From Polyangium jinanense (GTDB lineage Bacteria > Myxococcota > Polyangia > Polyangiales > Polyangiaceae): 64,000 nt of DNA. Numbering within the stretch: the stretch's first letter is position 1; each line of letters begins with the position of its first letter. The notes under the pieces were generated by a model. The model did no database searches. It had not been told where the DNA came from and saw nothing but the letters and a program-made list of their open reading frames with translations. Position numbers and translations under genes: made by a program. This document shows positions 9,466 to 18,031 of this stretch, in pieces. The DNA lies in contig NZ_JAGTJJ010000001.1 of NCBI RefSeq assembly GCF_028435365.1, forward strand, positions 558,001-622,000, read 5' to 3'.

Positions 9466-11808
9466 TTGCGAGCACTCGGACCCGTCGCCGATCCCGTGCC
9501 GTGCTCGGGGTGCGGCAAGCTGCTCGATCCGCTGCGCGCCGGCCACGTCGCGATCTTCGACAGCAAGTTCCACTTCTTCTGCGATCGCCACGCCTGCCGC
9601 GCCCGTTTCCTCGGCGAGCCCCCCGGTGAAGCCGAGAACACGCGCGCGGCGCGGGTCCCGCTCTCCTTCTTTGCGCCCCGACGGTCCGAGCCCGAGCTCG
9701 CGCGCGGCAACATCGACGCGCCCATCGTCCCTTTTCACGCGCCCGCTTCGAGCGACGCCGCGCTCCCCGAGCCGCCCGCGCCCTTCGACGACAGGACCCT
9801 CGTCGAACCCATCGCGCACGCCATCCACACCGAGGAGCCTTCCCGCATCGACGTGCCCGAGGCGCGCGACATCGGCGCGCTCCTGCTCGTCATCGCCACG
9901 ATCGCCGGCACGCTCGCGGTCGCGCTCGGCCTCGCGGGTGACGCGGCCCTCGTCATCGGCGCGCGCATCGTGCTCGCGTCCGTCGGCGCCGGCATGCTGG
10001 TCGGCCGCGCCGCCACGACCCCGCGCGAGCCCTCCGATCCGCATCCCGCGCCGATCCTCGCGCCCTCGATCCTCTCGCTCTTCCTCGCCGCCTTCGCCGC
10101 GCTCCGCGCCCATCCTTCGCTCGGCGCCGAGGCCGCTTCGCTCGCCGGCATCATCGTCACGGCGACGGCCGTCGGCGCGTGGCTGCTCGAAGGCGCGCGG
10201 CACGCGTCTCTCGCCGAGCGCGCCTTCGTCGCGCAATCGCTCGCCGTGCCGGGCAGGCGCGCGCCTGACGACGGCGCGACCGGCGAGATCGCCAAGAACA
10301 AAGTCTTCGACCTCTGCCCTGGCGAGCAGATCCTCGTCGAGCCCGGCGAGGTCGTCCCCGTCGATCTCGTCGTCGGTTCGGGCGAGGTCTTCGTCCTGCC
10401 CTGGCTCGGCGCGACCACGCCCGTGCGCAGGCGCGCGGGTGAGCCTGTCGTCGCGGGCGCGAAGGTCGTGCGCGGCAGGCTGCGCGGCACCTGCACCTTC
10501 GCCGGCAACGACCGCGCGTTCGCGCGTGTCCTGCTCGATCCACGCCGCCGCGCCGACGCCCTCGCTCCGATCGCGCGCGCCTCGCGGGCCCTCGCCGAGC
10601 GCTGGGCGCTCGCGGCGCTCGTGACCGGCGCGCTCTCCGCGTTCATCGCCGGCGGCCGCACCTACGTGGAGATCGCGATGACCGCCGTCGCATCGCACGC
10701 CGCGCTCGCGACCACGCTCATCGCGGGCGTCGCCGGCGTGCACGTCGCGCGTGGCATCCTGCACGCGCAGCGCCGCGGCATCGCGTACAAGAGCGAGGGC
10801 GCGTGGGACCGCGCGGCGCGCGTCAACGTCGCCGTCTTCTGCGCGCGCGGCACGCTCCTCCTCGGCGAGCCCGAGCTCGCGGAGCTCGAAGCTCCGGGCG
10901 GCAAACTCGAGCCGCTCGACGTCCTCTCCCTCGCGGCCGGCGCCGAGCGCGGCGAAGAGCACCCGATCGCCACCGCGATCGTGCGCGCTGCCGTCACCCG
11001 CTCCGTTCGCCCCGACGGCGTGCGCAACGCGCATCATGTCCCGGGCCTCGGCGTCACGGCCGTCACGAGCTCGGGCGAGGACCTCTGCGTCGGCAGCCGC
11101 GCGCTCCTTCTCGCGAACCGCATCTCCATCGCTGCGGCCGAGCAACGCATCGCCGAGCTCGAGGCCCTCGGACGCACTGTCGTCCTCGTCGCGGTCGGCG
11201 CGCGCCTCGTCGGCATCCTCGGCTTGCAGGATGGCCTCCGCCCGGGCGCGCGTGCTGCGGTGCAACATCTACTCGACGCGCAGATCGAGCCCGTGATCAT
11301 GTCGGGCGACGCGCGCGAGACGTGCGAGGCCATCGGCCACTCGCTCGACGTCGACCACATTCGCCCTGAGGTCTTGCCGACCGAACGCGCGGCTGAGGTC
11401 CGCCGGCTCATCGACGCGGGCATGTCCGTCGCGGTTCTTGGTCATCCGGGCGTCGACGAAGGCGCGCTCGGCGCGGCGGACGTCGCGGTCGCGCTTGGCG
11501 CGGCGGGCTCGTCGCCGGGGGATCTTTCCGTCTCGCTCGCCTCGGACGACGTGCGGGACGCCGCGCTCGCGCTTGCCATCGCGCACCGCGCGCGCCTCGA
11601 AGCGCGCGTGGGCCTGGCAATTGCCGTTCTGCCTGCGCTCGTCGGGGCGATCGCGGTGGCGTTCGGCGTTCTTCCGCCGGCGTATGCGCCGCTCGCCTCG
11701 CTGCTCGGGGGAGCGATGGCGGTTTTGCACGTGCGAGCGCTCGATCGCGTGCGAGAGTCCGGAACGACGCGAGGACACACGTGGGAAAACGGCCCAAGCG
11801 CCCCTTGA
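9466..11808 (+). CDS. P1B-type ATPase homologue lacking catalytic residues (pseudo-ATPase)
   Basis: 780 residues with the overall plan of a heavy-metal P-type ATPase. An N-terminal YHS/TRASH-like metal domain (CSGCGKLLDP...FCDRHACRARF, residues 13-48) is followed by hydrophobic helices, an actuator-like domain, further helices and a P-domain-like half. The catalytic motifs are gone. The actuator TGES is LGAT, the membrane CPC motif is absent (SHAALATTL in its place), DKTGTLT is CARGTLL so the phosphorylated Asp is missing, and GDGxNDAPAL reads GHPGVDEGAL. The nucleotide-domain HP motif is kept (GEEHPIATAIV), as is MSGDARETCEAIG. The frame is intact, so this looks like a retained pseudoenzyme rather than decay. 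The start is TTG at 9466, 9 nt after argF, and fur follows 32 nt downstream. A metal-sensing or scaffolding role is inference only. Confidence 0.8.
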   Translation: MRALGPVADPVPCSGCGKLLDPLRAGHVAIFDSKFHFFCDRHACRARFLGEPPGEAENTRAARVPLSFFAPRRSEPELARGNIDAPIVPFHAPASSDAALPEPPAPFDDRTLVEPIAHAIHTEEPSRIDVPEARDIGALLLVIATIAGTLAVALGLAGDAALVIGARIVLASVGAGMLVGRAATTPREPSDPHPAPILAPSILSLFLAAFAALRAHPSLGAEAASLAGIIVTATAVGAWLLEGARHASLAERAFVAQSLAVPGRRAPDDGATGEIAKNKVFDLCPGEQILVEPGEVVPVDLVVGSGEVFVLPWLGATTPVRRRAGEPVVAGAKVVRGRLRGTCTFAGNDRAFARVLLDPRRRADALAPIARASRALAERWALAALVTGALSAFIAGGRTYVEIAMTAVASHAALATTLIAGVAGVHVARGILHAQRRGIAYKSEGAWDRAARVNVAVFCARGTLLLGEPELAELEAPGGKLEPLDVLSLAAGAERGEEHPIATAIVRAAVTRSVRPDGVRNAHHVPGLGVTAVTSSGEDLCVGSRALLLANRISIAAAEQRIAELEALGRTVVLVAVGARLVGILGLQDGLRPGARAAVQHLLDAQIEPVIMSGDARETCEAIGHSLDVDHIRPEVLPTERAAEVRRLIDAGMSVAVLGHPGVDEGALGAADVAVALGAAGSSPGDLSVSLASDDVRDAALALAIAHRARLEARVGLAIAVLPALVGAIAVAFGVLPPAYAPLASLLGGAMAVLHVRALDRVRESGTTRGHTWENGPSAP

Positions 11809-11840
11809 CGCACGCAAACGTGAACGGGATAAATGACGCC

Positions 11841-12329
11841 ATGGTCGCGAGCCTGAGGGAGGAAGCCGTGACCCTGGACAGGGCCGCCGTGGATCGCTTG
11901 CGGGCTCGACTCCAGGCGTACATGGCCAAAAAGGGACTGCGCTCGACCGCGCAGCGGCGGCTCATCGTCGACACCTTCTTCGAAGGCGCGTCGCACATGA
12001 CGATCGAAGATCTCCTCACCGAGGTCCGCGCCCGCGACAAGGGCATCGGCTACGCGACCGTCTACCGCACGCTCAAGCTTCTCGCCGAGTGCGGCGTCGC
12101 CTCCGAGCGTCGCTTCGGTGACGGCCTCAGCCGTTACGAGCTCGCCGACGACGCGAAGGCGCACCACGATCATCTGATCTGCATCAGCTGCAGCACGATC
12201 GTCGAGTTCGAGGAGCCGCGCATCGAGGCGCTGCAGGACGAGGTCGCGCGTCGTTACGGCTTCCAGGTCAGCTCGCACAAGCACGAGATGTACGGGACCT
12301 GCGCCGACTGTCAGAAGAAGGTGTCGTGA
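11841..12329 (+). CDS. fur: Fur-family metalloregulator
   Basis: 162 residues. The N-terminal winged helix has the family phrase KGLRSTAQRRLIVDTFF, then HMTIEDLL and the recognition region GIGYATVYRTLKLLAECGV. The C-terminal dimerisation domain carries HHDHLICISC and a final CADC, so both CxxC pairs of the structural zinc site are present, with a His/Glu-rich regulatory site. It could be Fur, Zur or PerR-like; the sequence does not decide between them. The ATG at 11841 is preferred over GTG at 11781, which would overlap the upstream gene by 28 nt. Its position directly behind the ATPase-like gene suggests a shared link to metal homeostasis. A hairpin terminator follows. Confidence 0.9.
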   Translation: MVASLREEAVTLDRAAVDRLRARLQAYMAKKGLRSTAQRRLIVDTFFEGASHMTIEDLLTEVRARDKGIGYATVYRTLKLLAECGVASERRFGDGLSRYELADDAKAHHDHLICISCSTIVEFEEPRIEALQDEVARRYGFQVSSHKHEMYGTCADCQKKVS

Positions 12330-12337
12330 GGGGCGCG

Positions 12338-12361
12338 CCCCTCTCCTGCGAGGGAGAGGGG
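12338..12361. terminator. Hairpin terminator between fur and a convergent lipoprotein gene
   Basis: A perfect 9-bp stem, CCCCTCTCC with GGAGAGGGG, around a 6-nt loop, 8 nt after the fur stop and 8 nt before the convergent gene's stop. A short T run follows at 12368-12371. It could serve both strands. Confidence 0.65.
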
Positions 12362-12369
12362 CCGAGGTT

Positions 12370-13446
12370 TTACTCGCCGACCTGCGCGACGTAGCTGACG
12401 CGCGCGACCGGATCGTAGAGCGGGTTCAACACCTGCACCGGCGGAGCCACGAGGCCCGCGTACTGCGTGTTGTCGAGCACCACGTAGTAGAGCCCCGGCG
12501 CGAGGCCGAACTTGCGCGTCTGCGCCGGCCCCGGCGCGAGCGGCGCGCCGCCGAGCACCGGCCCCGGCGCGGGCCCGAGCGGCTGACCCGTCTGGTAGCC
12601 CTCGCGCCACGGATCGCCGACCATCTTGCTCACGATCATCACGTCGACCGTCGGCCCTTGCACGCTCATCGTCAGGTAGAGCGACTGCCCCGAGGCGACC
12701 TCGAAGGGGCCGAGGTAGTCGCGCGCGTTGCCGTGGATGTCGACGCTCTCGTTCGCGAACGTGAAGCGCTCGTCGTCCTGCACCTTGAACGGCTTGATGG
12801 GCTTGTTCGGCGGCGTGAGGGTCCCGAGCGTGAACTCGTTGCCGCGGTCCTCGTTCGCGACGACCGTGAAGCCGCGCGTCAACTCGCCCGTCATCACCTG
12901 GTTGCCGAAGAAGTTCGTCAGCGTGCCGAACGGCGGGATGTTCGAGGCCACGTTGAACGCGGCGTTCTCGATGTACCCGACGCGGAAGTCCGGCCCCGAG
13001 ATGATGCGGTTGAGCCGCCCCCACACGTAGATGTCTTCGTCGGCGATCGCGAAGTCCGGCCGGAGCTCGATCGTCGTCGACGCCGAGAACCCGACGCGCT
13101 TGGCCGGGTTCATGTAGCCGTAGCCCGTCCCCGAGAAGCTCACCGCCACCGTCTGACGCGCGTCATCGACGGTGTAGCTGCACGTCATCGGGAAGAAGCG
13201 ACCCATCGCCGGCGAGGCCGAGTCGGTCTTCAAAGGAACACCGAGCTTGAGCATCTCCGGGCAGATCCGACTCGCCCCGAAGTTCGAGAAGAGCCACCAC
13301 CGAAGCTGCGGGTTCGCGTTCACCACGGTGCCGGCGCAAGGGCAGCCGGCCACGGCGAAGGAGAGCGCGAGCACGAGCAGGACCAAGAACGCGCCCGCCG
13401 GTCGGGCGGACGACTTGCGACGGGAACGAAGCACGCGGGTTACCAT
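12370..13446 (-). CDS. Predicted outer-membrane or periplasmic lipoprotein, unknown function
   Basis: 358 residues. A charged N-terminus with several Arg/Lys is followed by a hydrophobic stretch and a lipobox ending VAGC, with the lipidated Cys at position 35. The mature part is rich in beta-type sequence, with no catalytic motif that I recognise, and contains a Pro/Gly/Ala-rich stretch (PLGPAPGPVLGGAPLAPGPA) near residues 290-310. I cannot assign a family. It is convergent with fur, and the terminator lies between them; its promoter would be in the 297-nt region shared with hrcA. Confidence 0.75.
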   Translation of the reverse strand: MVTRVLRSRRKSSARPAGAFLVLLVLALSFAVAGCPCAGTVVNANPQLRWWLFSNFGASRICPEMLKLGVPLKTDSASPAMGRFFPMTCSYTVDDARQTVAVSFSGTGYGYMNPAKRVGFSASTTIELRPDFAIADEDIYVWGRLNRIISGPDFRVGYIENAAFNVASNIPPFGTLTNFFGNQVMTGELTRGFTVVANEDRGNEFTLGTLTPPNKPIKPFKVQDDERFTFANESVDIHGNARDYLGPFEVASGQSLYLTMSVQGPTVDVMIVSKMVGDPWREGYQTGQPLGPAPGPVLGGAPLAPGPAQTRKFGLAPGLYYVVLDNTQYAGLVAPPVQVLNPLYDPVARVSYVAQVGE

Positions 13447-13646
13447 AGCGACAGAGCGGGCGAGCGTGTCCGGGAACCTGCACCAGGAAGCCGGGATCCA
13501 GGGCGCGCTCCGTTGAAGGTGGAAGCAGGCCAGAGCGGGAAAGGTGCTCCTTGGACGACCGGGAAGGCGATCTTCCTAAAAAAAGGGCACGAATCCGGCA
13601 CTTCGGAGGCTCTTGGAGGAATCTGGCCGGGATTCGTCGGTCGGAT

Positions 13647-13675
13647 TTGACCTCTCCGTCGAGCAGGCCTACAAA
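13647..13675 (+). promoter_or_regulatory. Predicted sigma-70-type promoter of hrcA
   Basis: TTGACC (13647-13652), a 17-nt spacer and TACAAA (13670-13675), giving a likely transcription start near 13682 and a leader of about 60 nt before hrcA. No CIRCE element (TTAGCACTC-N9-GAGTGCTAA) is visible in the leader; only a partial half-site-like CTAGCACAG occurs. Confidence 0.55.
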
Positions 13676-13743
13676 AAGCGAAGCAAGCTAGCACAGGGGA
13701 GGGAGACGACGACCCCGGGTAACTCGTAGGGACGGATGCGATC

Positions 13744-14793
13744 ATGAGTGACCTGACGAACCGCTCTCGCAAGATCCTGCTCGCCGTCGTCACGGAGTTC
13801 ATCTCGACAGGCGCGGCGGTGGGAAGTCGCACGCTCGCGCGTAAGTACGGGCTCGATCTCTCGGCAGCCTCTGTCCGTAACGTGCTCGCCGATCTCGAAG
13901 AGGCGGGATACCTGAAGCAGCCCCACACGTCCGCGGGGCGCGTCCCGACGGACCGCGCGCTGCGCCTCTTCATCGACACGCTCGTCCAGGCGCGCGCCTA
14001 CAGCCCCGAAGAACAGGCCAAGCTCGGCCAACGTTTCGCCGAGATCTACGCGGTCGCGACAGACCCGATGCGCGAGGCCGGGCGTTACCTGTCGGAGCTC
14101 TCCGGTACGGCCGCGGTCATCGCCTCTCCGCGCACCGAGCTCCGCGCGCTCTCGCAGCTCCGCTTCATCCCCACACGCCCCGGCCAGCTCCTCGCCGTGC
14201 TCGTCTTCTCCGACGGCACCGTCGAGAACCGCTTCATCCAGATCGAAGAGGTCCCCGCCGAACCGGAGCTCACGCGCATCCACAACCTGCTCGCCGACGT
14301 CATCGAAGGTCGATCGCTCGGCGAAGCACGCGACCTCTTCGCGCGTCGTCTCGCGGACGAACGCATCGCGCTCGACGCCCTGCGTCGTCGTGCCTTCGAG
14401 CTCGGTCGTCGCGCCACCGCGGACGTGAACCGTCGCGGCGGGGACGTCGTCATCGAGGGCCAGGGCAAGCTGATCGATCTGCCCGAGTACGCCGATGCCT
14501 CGCGCTTGAAGAAGCTCCTCCGCACGCTCACCGAGCGCGAGGATCTGCTCACGCTGCTCGACAAGGTCATCGCCGCGGGCGCGGTCACGGTGTTCGTCGG
14601 CAGCGAGGCCGGTGAGCTCGGCGAGGGTGATCTCAGCCTCGTCGTCGCGCCGTACACGGAGCATGGACGCGTCGCGGGCACCGTCGGCGTGCTCGGTCCG
14701 ACGCGCATGGACTACGCGAAGGTCATGCCCCTCGTCGACGCGACGGCCACCGCGATGAGCGAAGCGCTCGGCGGACGACGCGGTTCATCCTGA
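13744..14793 (+). CDS. hrcA: Heat-inducible transcription repressor HrcA
   Basis: 349 residues, the normal length. The N-terminal winged helix contains VGSRTLARKYGLDLSAASVR and LADLEEAGYLKQPHTSAGR, the HrcA hallmark, followed by PTDRALRLFID. The C-terminal half has the GAF-like dimerisation fold ending in GTVGVLGPTRMDYAKVMPLV. HrcA represses heat-shock genes through CIRCE operators, and its folding is assisted by GroE. Here it stands alone, about 6.6 kb from grpE-dnaK and on the opposite strand, and no CIRCE was found near either. Its last 9 nt overlap the convergent RluA-type gene. Confidence 0.95.
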   Translation: MSDLTNRSRKILLAVVTEFISTGAAVGSRTLARKYGLDLSAASVRNVLADLEEAGYLKQPHTSAGRVPTDRALRLFIDTLVQARAYSPEEQAKLGQRFAEIYAVATDPMREAGRYLSELSGTAAVIASPRTELRALSQLRFIPTRPGQLLAVLVFSDGTVENRFIQIEEVPAEPELTRIHNLLADVIEGRSLGEARDLFARRLADERIALDALRRRAFELGRRATADVNRRGGDVVIEGQGKLIDLPEYADASRLKKLLRTLTEREDLLTLLDKVIAAGAVTVFVGSEAGELGEGDLSLVVAPYTEHGRVAGTVGVLGPTRMDYAKVMPLVDATATAMSEALGGRRGSS

Positions 14794-15828
14794 CGCGCGC
14801 AGTCGTTCGAGGACGCTCTCGAAATCCTGGGGCGGCGGTTCTTCGAAAAAAACCTCGTCGCCCGTCTGCGGGTGGATGAAGCCGAGCTCCGCCGCGTGCA
14901 GCATGAGCCGCGGCGCGTCGATGCGCGGGCCCGCGTAGTTACGCACGTACACGTTCTCCCCGACGATCGGATGTCCCGCTTCGGAGAGGTGGATGCGGAT
15001 CTGATGCGTGCGTCCCGTCTCGAGACGGCATGCGACGAGCGTCGCGCCGCGCAACCGTTCGAGCGGCTCGACGTGCGTCACGGCGAGCTGACCTTCACCA
15101 CGACGCTCACCCTCTTCGAGCGATCCGCGCAGCCCGTCACCGCGGTCCGCGACGAGCCTCGATCGGAACGTCCGCTTGCCGATGTCGCCGTGCACGATCG
15201 CCAGGTAGACACGACGCACCGAGTGCTCGCGGAACTGCTGCGTGAGGTGCTTCTTCGCCGCGAGCGTCCGCGTGAAGACGAGCAGCCCGCTCGTCGCCCT
15301 GTCCAGCCTGTGCACGATGCCGAGCGGCGCGCGCCCGCGGATCCGATCGCGACGCGCGAGCAGATCACGCACGAGCGCGTCGAGCGTCTTTTCACGCTCC
15401 TCGGGCGACTCGTCCCCGAACGGGATCGTCGAGATCCCCGCGGGCTTTCGCACCACGACGACAGCCGGATCCATGTGCACCACGAGCTCCTCACCGAGCT
15501 CCGCGAGCCGCGCGACCTTGCGCGACGGCGCGCGCGGGTGCCGCGTGATCTCCGCACCGGCCCGCGTCTTGCGCATCGGATCGAGGATCTGCGTACCGTC
15601 GACCGCGATCTTTCCGGTCTCGATGAGCCTTCGTGCGTCGGACCAGGACACCGCGGCGAGCGTCCGGACGACGCCGTCGAGCGGTCGACCCCCGAGGTCG
15701 GGCGGGACGACCCAGGTCGCGTCGGGCGAACCGAGCGAGCTCGCGGGCTGGCCGGCGGGCGGCGGTGTGCGAGGAGAACCACGCAGGGCGGTGCGGGGGC
15801 GTTTGCGAGGCGGGGGGCGCGAGGACAT
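14785..15828 (-). CDS. RluA-family pseudouridine synthase
   Basis: 347 residues. After about 35 basic and Pro-rich residues comes an S4 RNA-binding domain (SWSDARRLIETGKIAVDG, roughly 60-90), then the pseudouridine synthase domain with the catalytic motif HRLDRATSGLLVF, where the Asp is the nucleophile, and the later ETGRTHQIRIHL and HPIVGE motifs. It isomerises uridine in rRNA or tRNA; the exact target (RluC, RluD or other) cannot be told. The start ATG at 15828 is followed by an unusually basic extension. It is convergent with hrcA with a 9-nt overlap. Confidence 0.92.
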   Translation of the reverse strand: MSSRPPPRKRPRTALRGSPRTPPPAGQPASSLGSPDATWVVPPDLGGRPLDGVVRTLAAVSWSDARRLIETGKIAVDGTQILDPMRKTRAGAEITRHPRAPSRKVARLAELGEELVVHMDPAVVVVRKPAGISTIPFGDESPEEREKTLDALVRDLLARRDRIRGRAPLGIVHRLDRATSGLLVFTRTLAAKKHLTQQFREHSVRRVYLAIVHGDIGKRTFRSRLVADRGDGLRGSLEEGERRGEGQLAVTHVEPLERLRGATLVACRLETGRTHQIRIHLSEAGHPIVGENVYVRNYAGPRIDAPRLMLHAAELGFIHPQTGDEVFFEEPPPQDFESVLERLRASG

Positions 15829-16020
15829 GCAGGAAATCAGCGGGATGGCGGACCAACCGTGCGCTCACGATGACGTGCCGCGCATGAATACGCCGCTCGA
15901 TTTTTCCTCGCGGGCCTCGACTGCGCTATGCTCGCCGCGCTCTTCAAGAGCAACGCTCGATCGTGGGCGCTCGACATCGAACGCCGCATGGGCGCCCGCG
16001 GCGGAAAATCATCCGGCTTG

Positions 16021-16050
16021 TTGACACGCTGCGCGCGCGAGACCGAAGAT
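16021..16050 (+). promoter_or_regulatory. Possible promoter of the CheY-like gene
   Basis: A perfect TTGACA (16021-16026) is followed after 18 nt by GAAGAT (16045-16050), a weak -10. The transcript would have a leader of about 45 nt containing the AGAGGAG ribosome binding site of the gene at 16100. Confidence 0.35.
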
Positions 16051-16099
16051 AGCGCGAAAGACAGCCCCAGCGGCGCTTTACCCCAGAGGAGACCGTTCC

Positions 16100-16909
16100 G
16101 TGGCCAGCACCATCCTCGCCGTCGACGACAGCGTGACCATGCGCAAGGTCCTCGAGATCACGTTCGCGGGTCCCGAGTTTCGCTGCGTGGCGGCCAATGG
16201 GCACGACGCGGCCCTGGAGAAGCTCAAGACCGAGAAACCTGCCCTCGTGATCGCGGACGTCACGCTCGAGGGCAAGAGCGGTTACGACCTCTGCAAGGCG
16301 ATCAAACAAGCTTCGCCCGCGACCCAGGTCCTCATCCTGTCGTCCAAGCAAAACCCGTACGATCAGGCCAAGGGCTCGGCGGCCCAGGCCGATGACCACA
16401 TCGACAAGCCGTACGACAGCACGGCGATGATCGACAAGGTCAAGAAGATGCTGGCGTCGCCCGCGAAGCCGGCCGAGGCCCCGAAGGCCGCCGCGCCGGT
16501 CGCCGTGCCGACCCCGGTCCCCGCGGCCCCCGCCAAACCCGCCGCCGCCGTGCCGACCGCCGCGGCCGCCGCAGCTGCCGCGCCGCCCCAGCGCGCCAAG
16601 ACGATGCTCTACAACCCGGGCAACCCGGGCGGCGTGAACGCAGCGATCCCGGGCGTGCCCCCCGCGGCCACGAAGCCCGAGCCCGCGCTCGCCAAGACGG
16701 ATGTCTCGGCCAAACCCGGCACGGCCGCCGCCGCCGCCGTGAACGGTGGTCAGATGGCCGCGCGCCTCGAAGAGATGGGCCTGACGCCCGCGCAGATCGA
16801 AGGCGTGCTCGCGCTCTCGCGCGAGGTCGTCGAGCGTGTCGTGTGGGAGGTCGTCCCCGTCCTCGCCGAGACGCTCATCAAGGAAGAGATCGCGCGTTTG
16901 ACGAAGTAG
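16100..16909 (+). CDS. CheY-like response regulator with Ala/Pro linker and conserved C-terminal helix
   Basis: 269 residues. Residues 1-120 are a receiver domain with the acidic pair in AVDDSVTMRK, the phospho-acceptor Asp in VIADVTLEG, the Ser of ILSSKQ and the invariant Lys in IDKPYDS, so phosphorylation should be possible. A long Ala/Pro-rich linker (about 120-215) joins it to a 35-residue C-terminal helical segment containing SREVVERVVWEVVPVLAETL, which recurs in myxobacterial receiver proteins and is probably a docking peptide. The start is GTG at 16100, with AGAGGAG 8 nt upstream. No kinase gene is adjacent. The output role is unknown. Confidence 0.88.
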   Translation: MASTILAVDDSVTMRKVLEITFAGPEFRCVAANGHDAALEKLKTEKPALVIADVTLEGKSGYDLCKAIKQASPATQVLILSSKQNPYDQAKGSAAQADDHIDKPYDSTAMIDKVKKMLASPAKPAEAPKAAAPVAVPTPVPAAPAKPAAAVPTAAAAAAAAPPQRAKTMLYNPGNPGGVNAAIPGVPPAATKPEPALAKTDVSAKPGTAAAAAVNGGQMAARLEEMGLTPAQIEGVLALSREVVERVVWEVVPVLAETLIKEEIARLTK

Positions 16910-16921
16910 CGGCGCGATCCG

Positions 16922-17959
16922 CTACCCGCTGCTCCCTGAGCCATCCGACCGCGTCAAGCTGGCGATGCCTTGACTTGCCAGCTCGACCAGTCGTTCCCGC
17001 AACGCAGGGGGTTCCACGGCGTCGAGGCCATCGATCACGCCCAGCAGGTGCCGCGCGAACTCGCGAACCGACCGGTAAGGAACGCAGCGTTCGAGGACTT
17101 CGTCGGGCGCGACCCACGCGTCCTTCTGCTCGGGATGCCAACGTATCTCGGAGATCCAGCGAGCCACAGGACCACGAAAACGGACAATCGCGACCCCGGG
17201 TCGATCTTCATCGATGCCGTAGCGAGGGTCGCCTTCGCTCCACGGATCGGCCGGCACCGCGGCCGTCGGTTTTTCGCTTGACAGGCGGGTCAGTTTCGTG
17301 ACGTTGGCGAGCCGAAAGGTACGCGGCGCTTTACGAAGCTGCGAGTAGCCACGGACATAAAACACGCCGTCGTGGAGCCAAACCTGCCAGGGCTCGATTC
17401 GATGCAGTTTGAGCTCGTTTGCCCATGGACTCCGGTACTCGATCGACACGACCTCGCGCCGGACGGCGCGCAGAAGCTCGAGCACCCACCTGGGCTCGCG
17501 CAGCATCGCCGAGCGCTGTGTCACGCGCAGAGCGTCGCCCCTGATCGGGGTCTTCTTCCCGTCGCCGACGCGCTCGGCAAGCCCCCGGAACAGCGCCCAT
17601 GCTCTGGTCGCGCACTCTCCCTGCCCCACTTCCTGCAGCAGGCCGGCAGCGGTGAGGATGGCTTGAAGATCCTCGTTCGAGGGATCAGTGAGCGGCAGGC
17701 TGAACGTGCGGTCGACGAGCTGGTACCCACGCAGCGCTGCGACGTACGGAACCTCGGCGCCTCGATCCCGTAACCACTCGATGGCTCGTTTGATGGTCTT
17801 CTCCGAGGCGCCTGCGCCGCGCTGCATCTGCTGGATCGGCACGGACTCCTCACGCTGAAGCAGGCGCAACACCTTCTTGGCGACGTCCTCGACCCGGCTC
17901 CCTCCAGAGCGCGCCGCTGCCTTGAGCATGTACGCCAATGTACCATGAAGACGAACCAT
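16922..17959 (-). CDS. WYL-domain transcriptional regulator
   Basis: 345 residues. The N-terminal quarter is a winged-helix region (VPIQQMQRGAGASEKTIKRA) and the middle holds a WYL domain, with EPWQVWLHDGVFYVRGYSQ and APRTFRLANVTKLTRL; the eponymous W-Y-L is FYV here. The C-terminal part matches the WCX extension. Such proteins bind a small ligand or nucleic acid and repress or activate a neighbouring locus, and are frequent in antiphage islands. The start is ATG at 17959; a longer frame upstream runs through the divergent HNH gene and is rejected. Only 72 nt separate it from the HNH gene on the other strand, so it probably controls that shared promoter region. Confidence 0.88.
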   Translation of the reverse strand: MVRLHGTLAYMLKAAARSGGSRVEDVAKKVLRLLQREESVPIQQMQRGAGASEKTIKRAIEWLRDRGAEVPYVAALRGYQLVDRTFSLPLTDPSNEDLQAILTAAGLLQEVGQGECATRAWALFRGLAERVGDGKKTPIRGDALRVTQRSAMLREPRWVLELLRAVRREVVSIEYRSPWANELKLHRIEPWQVWLHDGVFYVRGYSQLRKAPRTFRLANVTKLTRLSSEKPTAAVPADPWSEGDPRYGIDEDRPGVAIVRFRGPVARWISEIRWHPEQKDAWVAPDEVLERCVPYRSVREFARHLLGVIDGLDAVEPPALRERLVELASQGIASLTRSDGSGSSG

Positions 17960-18031
17960 CGCCGTCCCGGGCGGTGGGTCCCGTTTGGACCCACCAGATC
18001 GTTCAGGCTCTCCGGCGAAAGGAGTTCGTCG

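Noticed and set aside
13676..13743. CIRCE operator in the hrcA leader
   Set aside because: Only CTAGCACAG, similar to one half-site, is present; the second half is missing.
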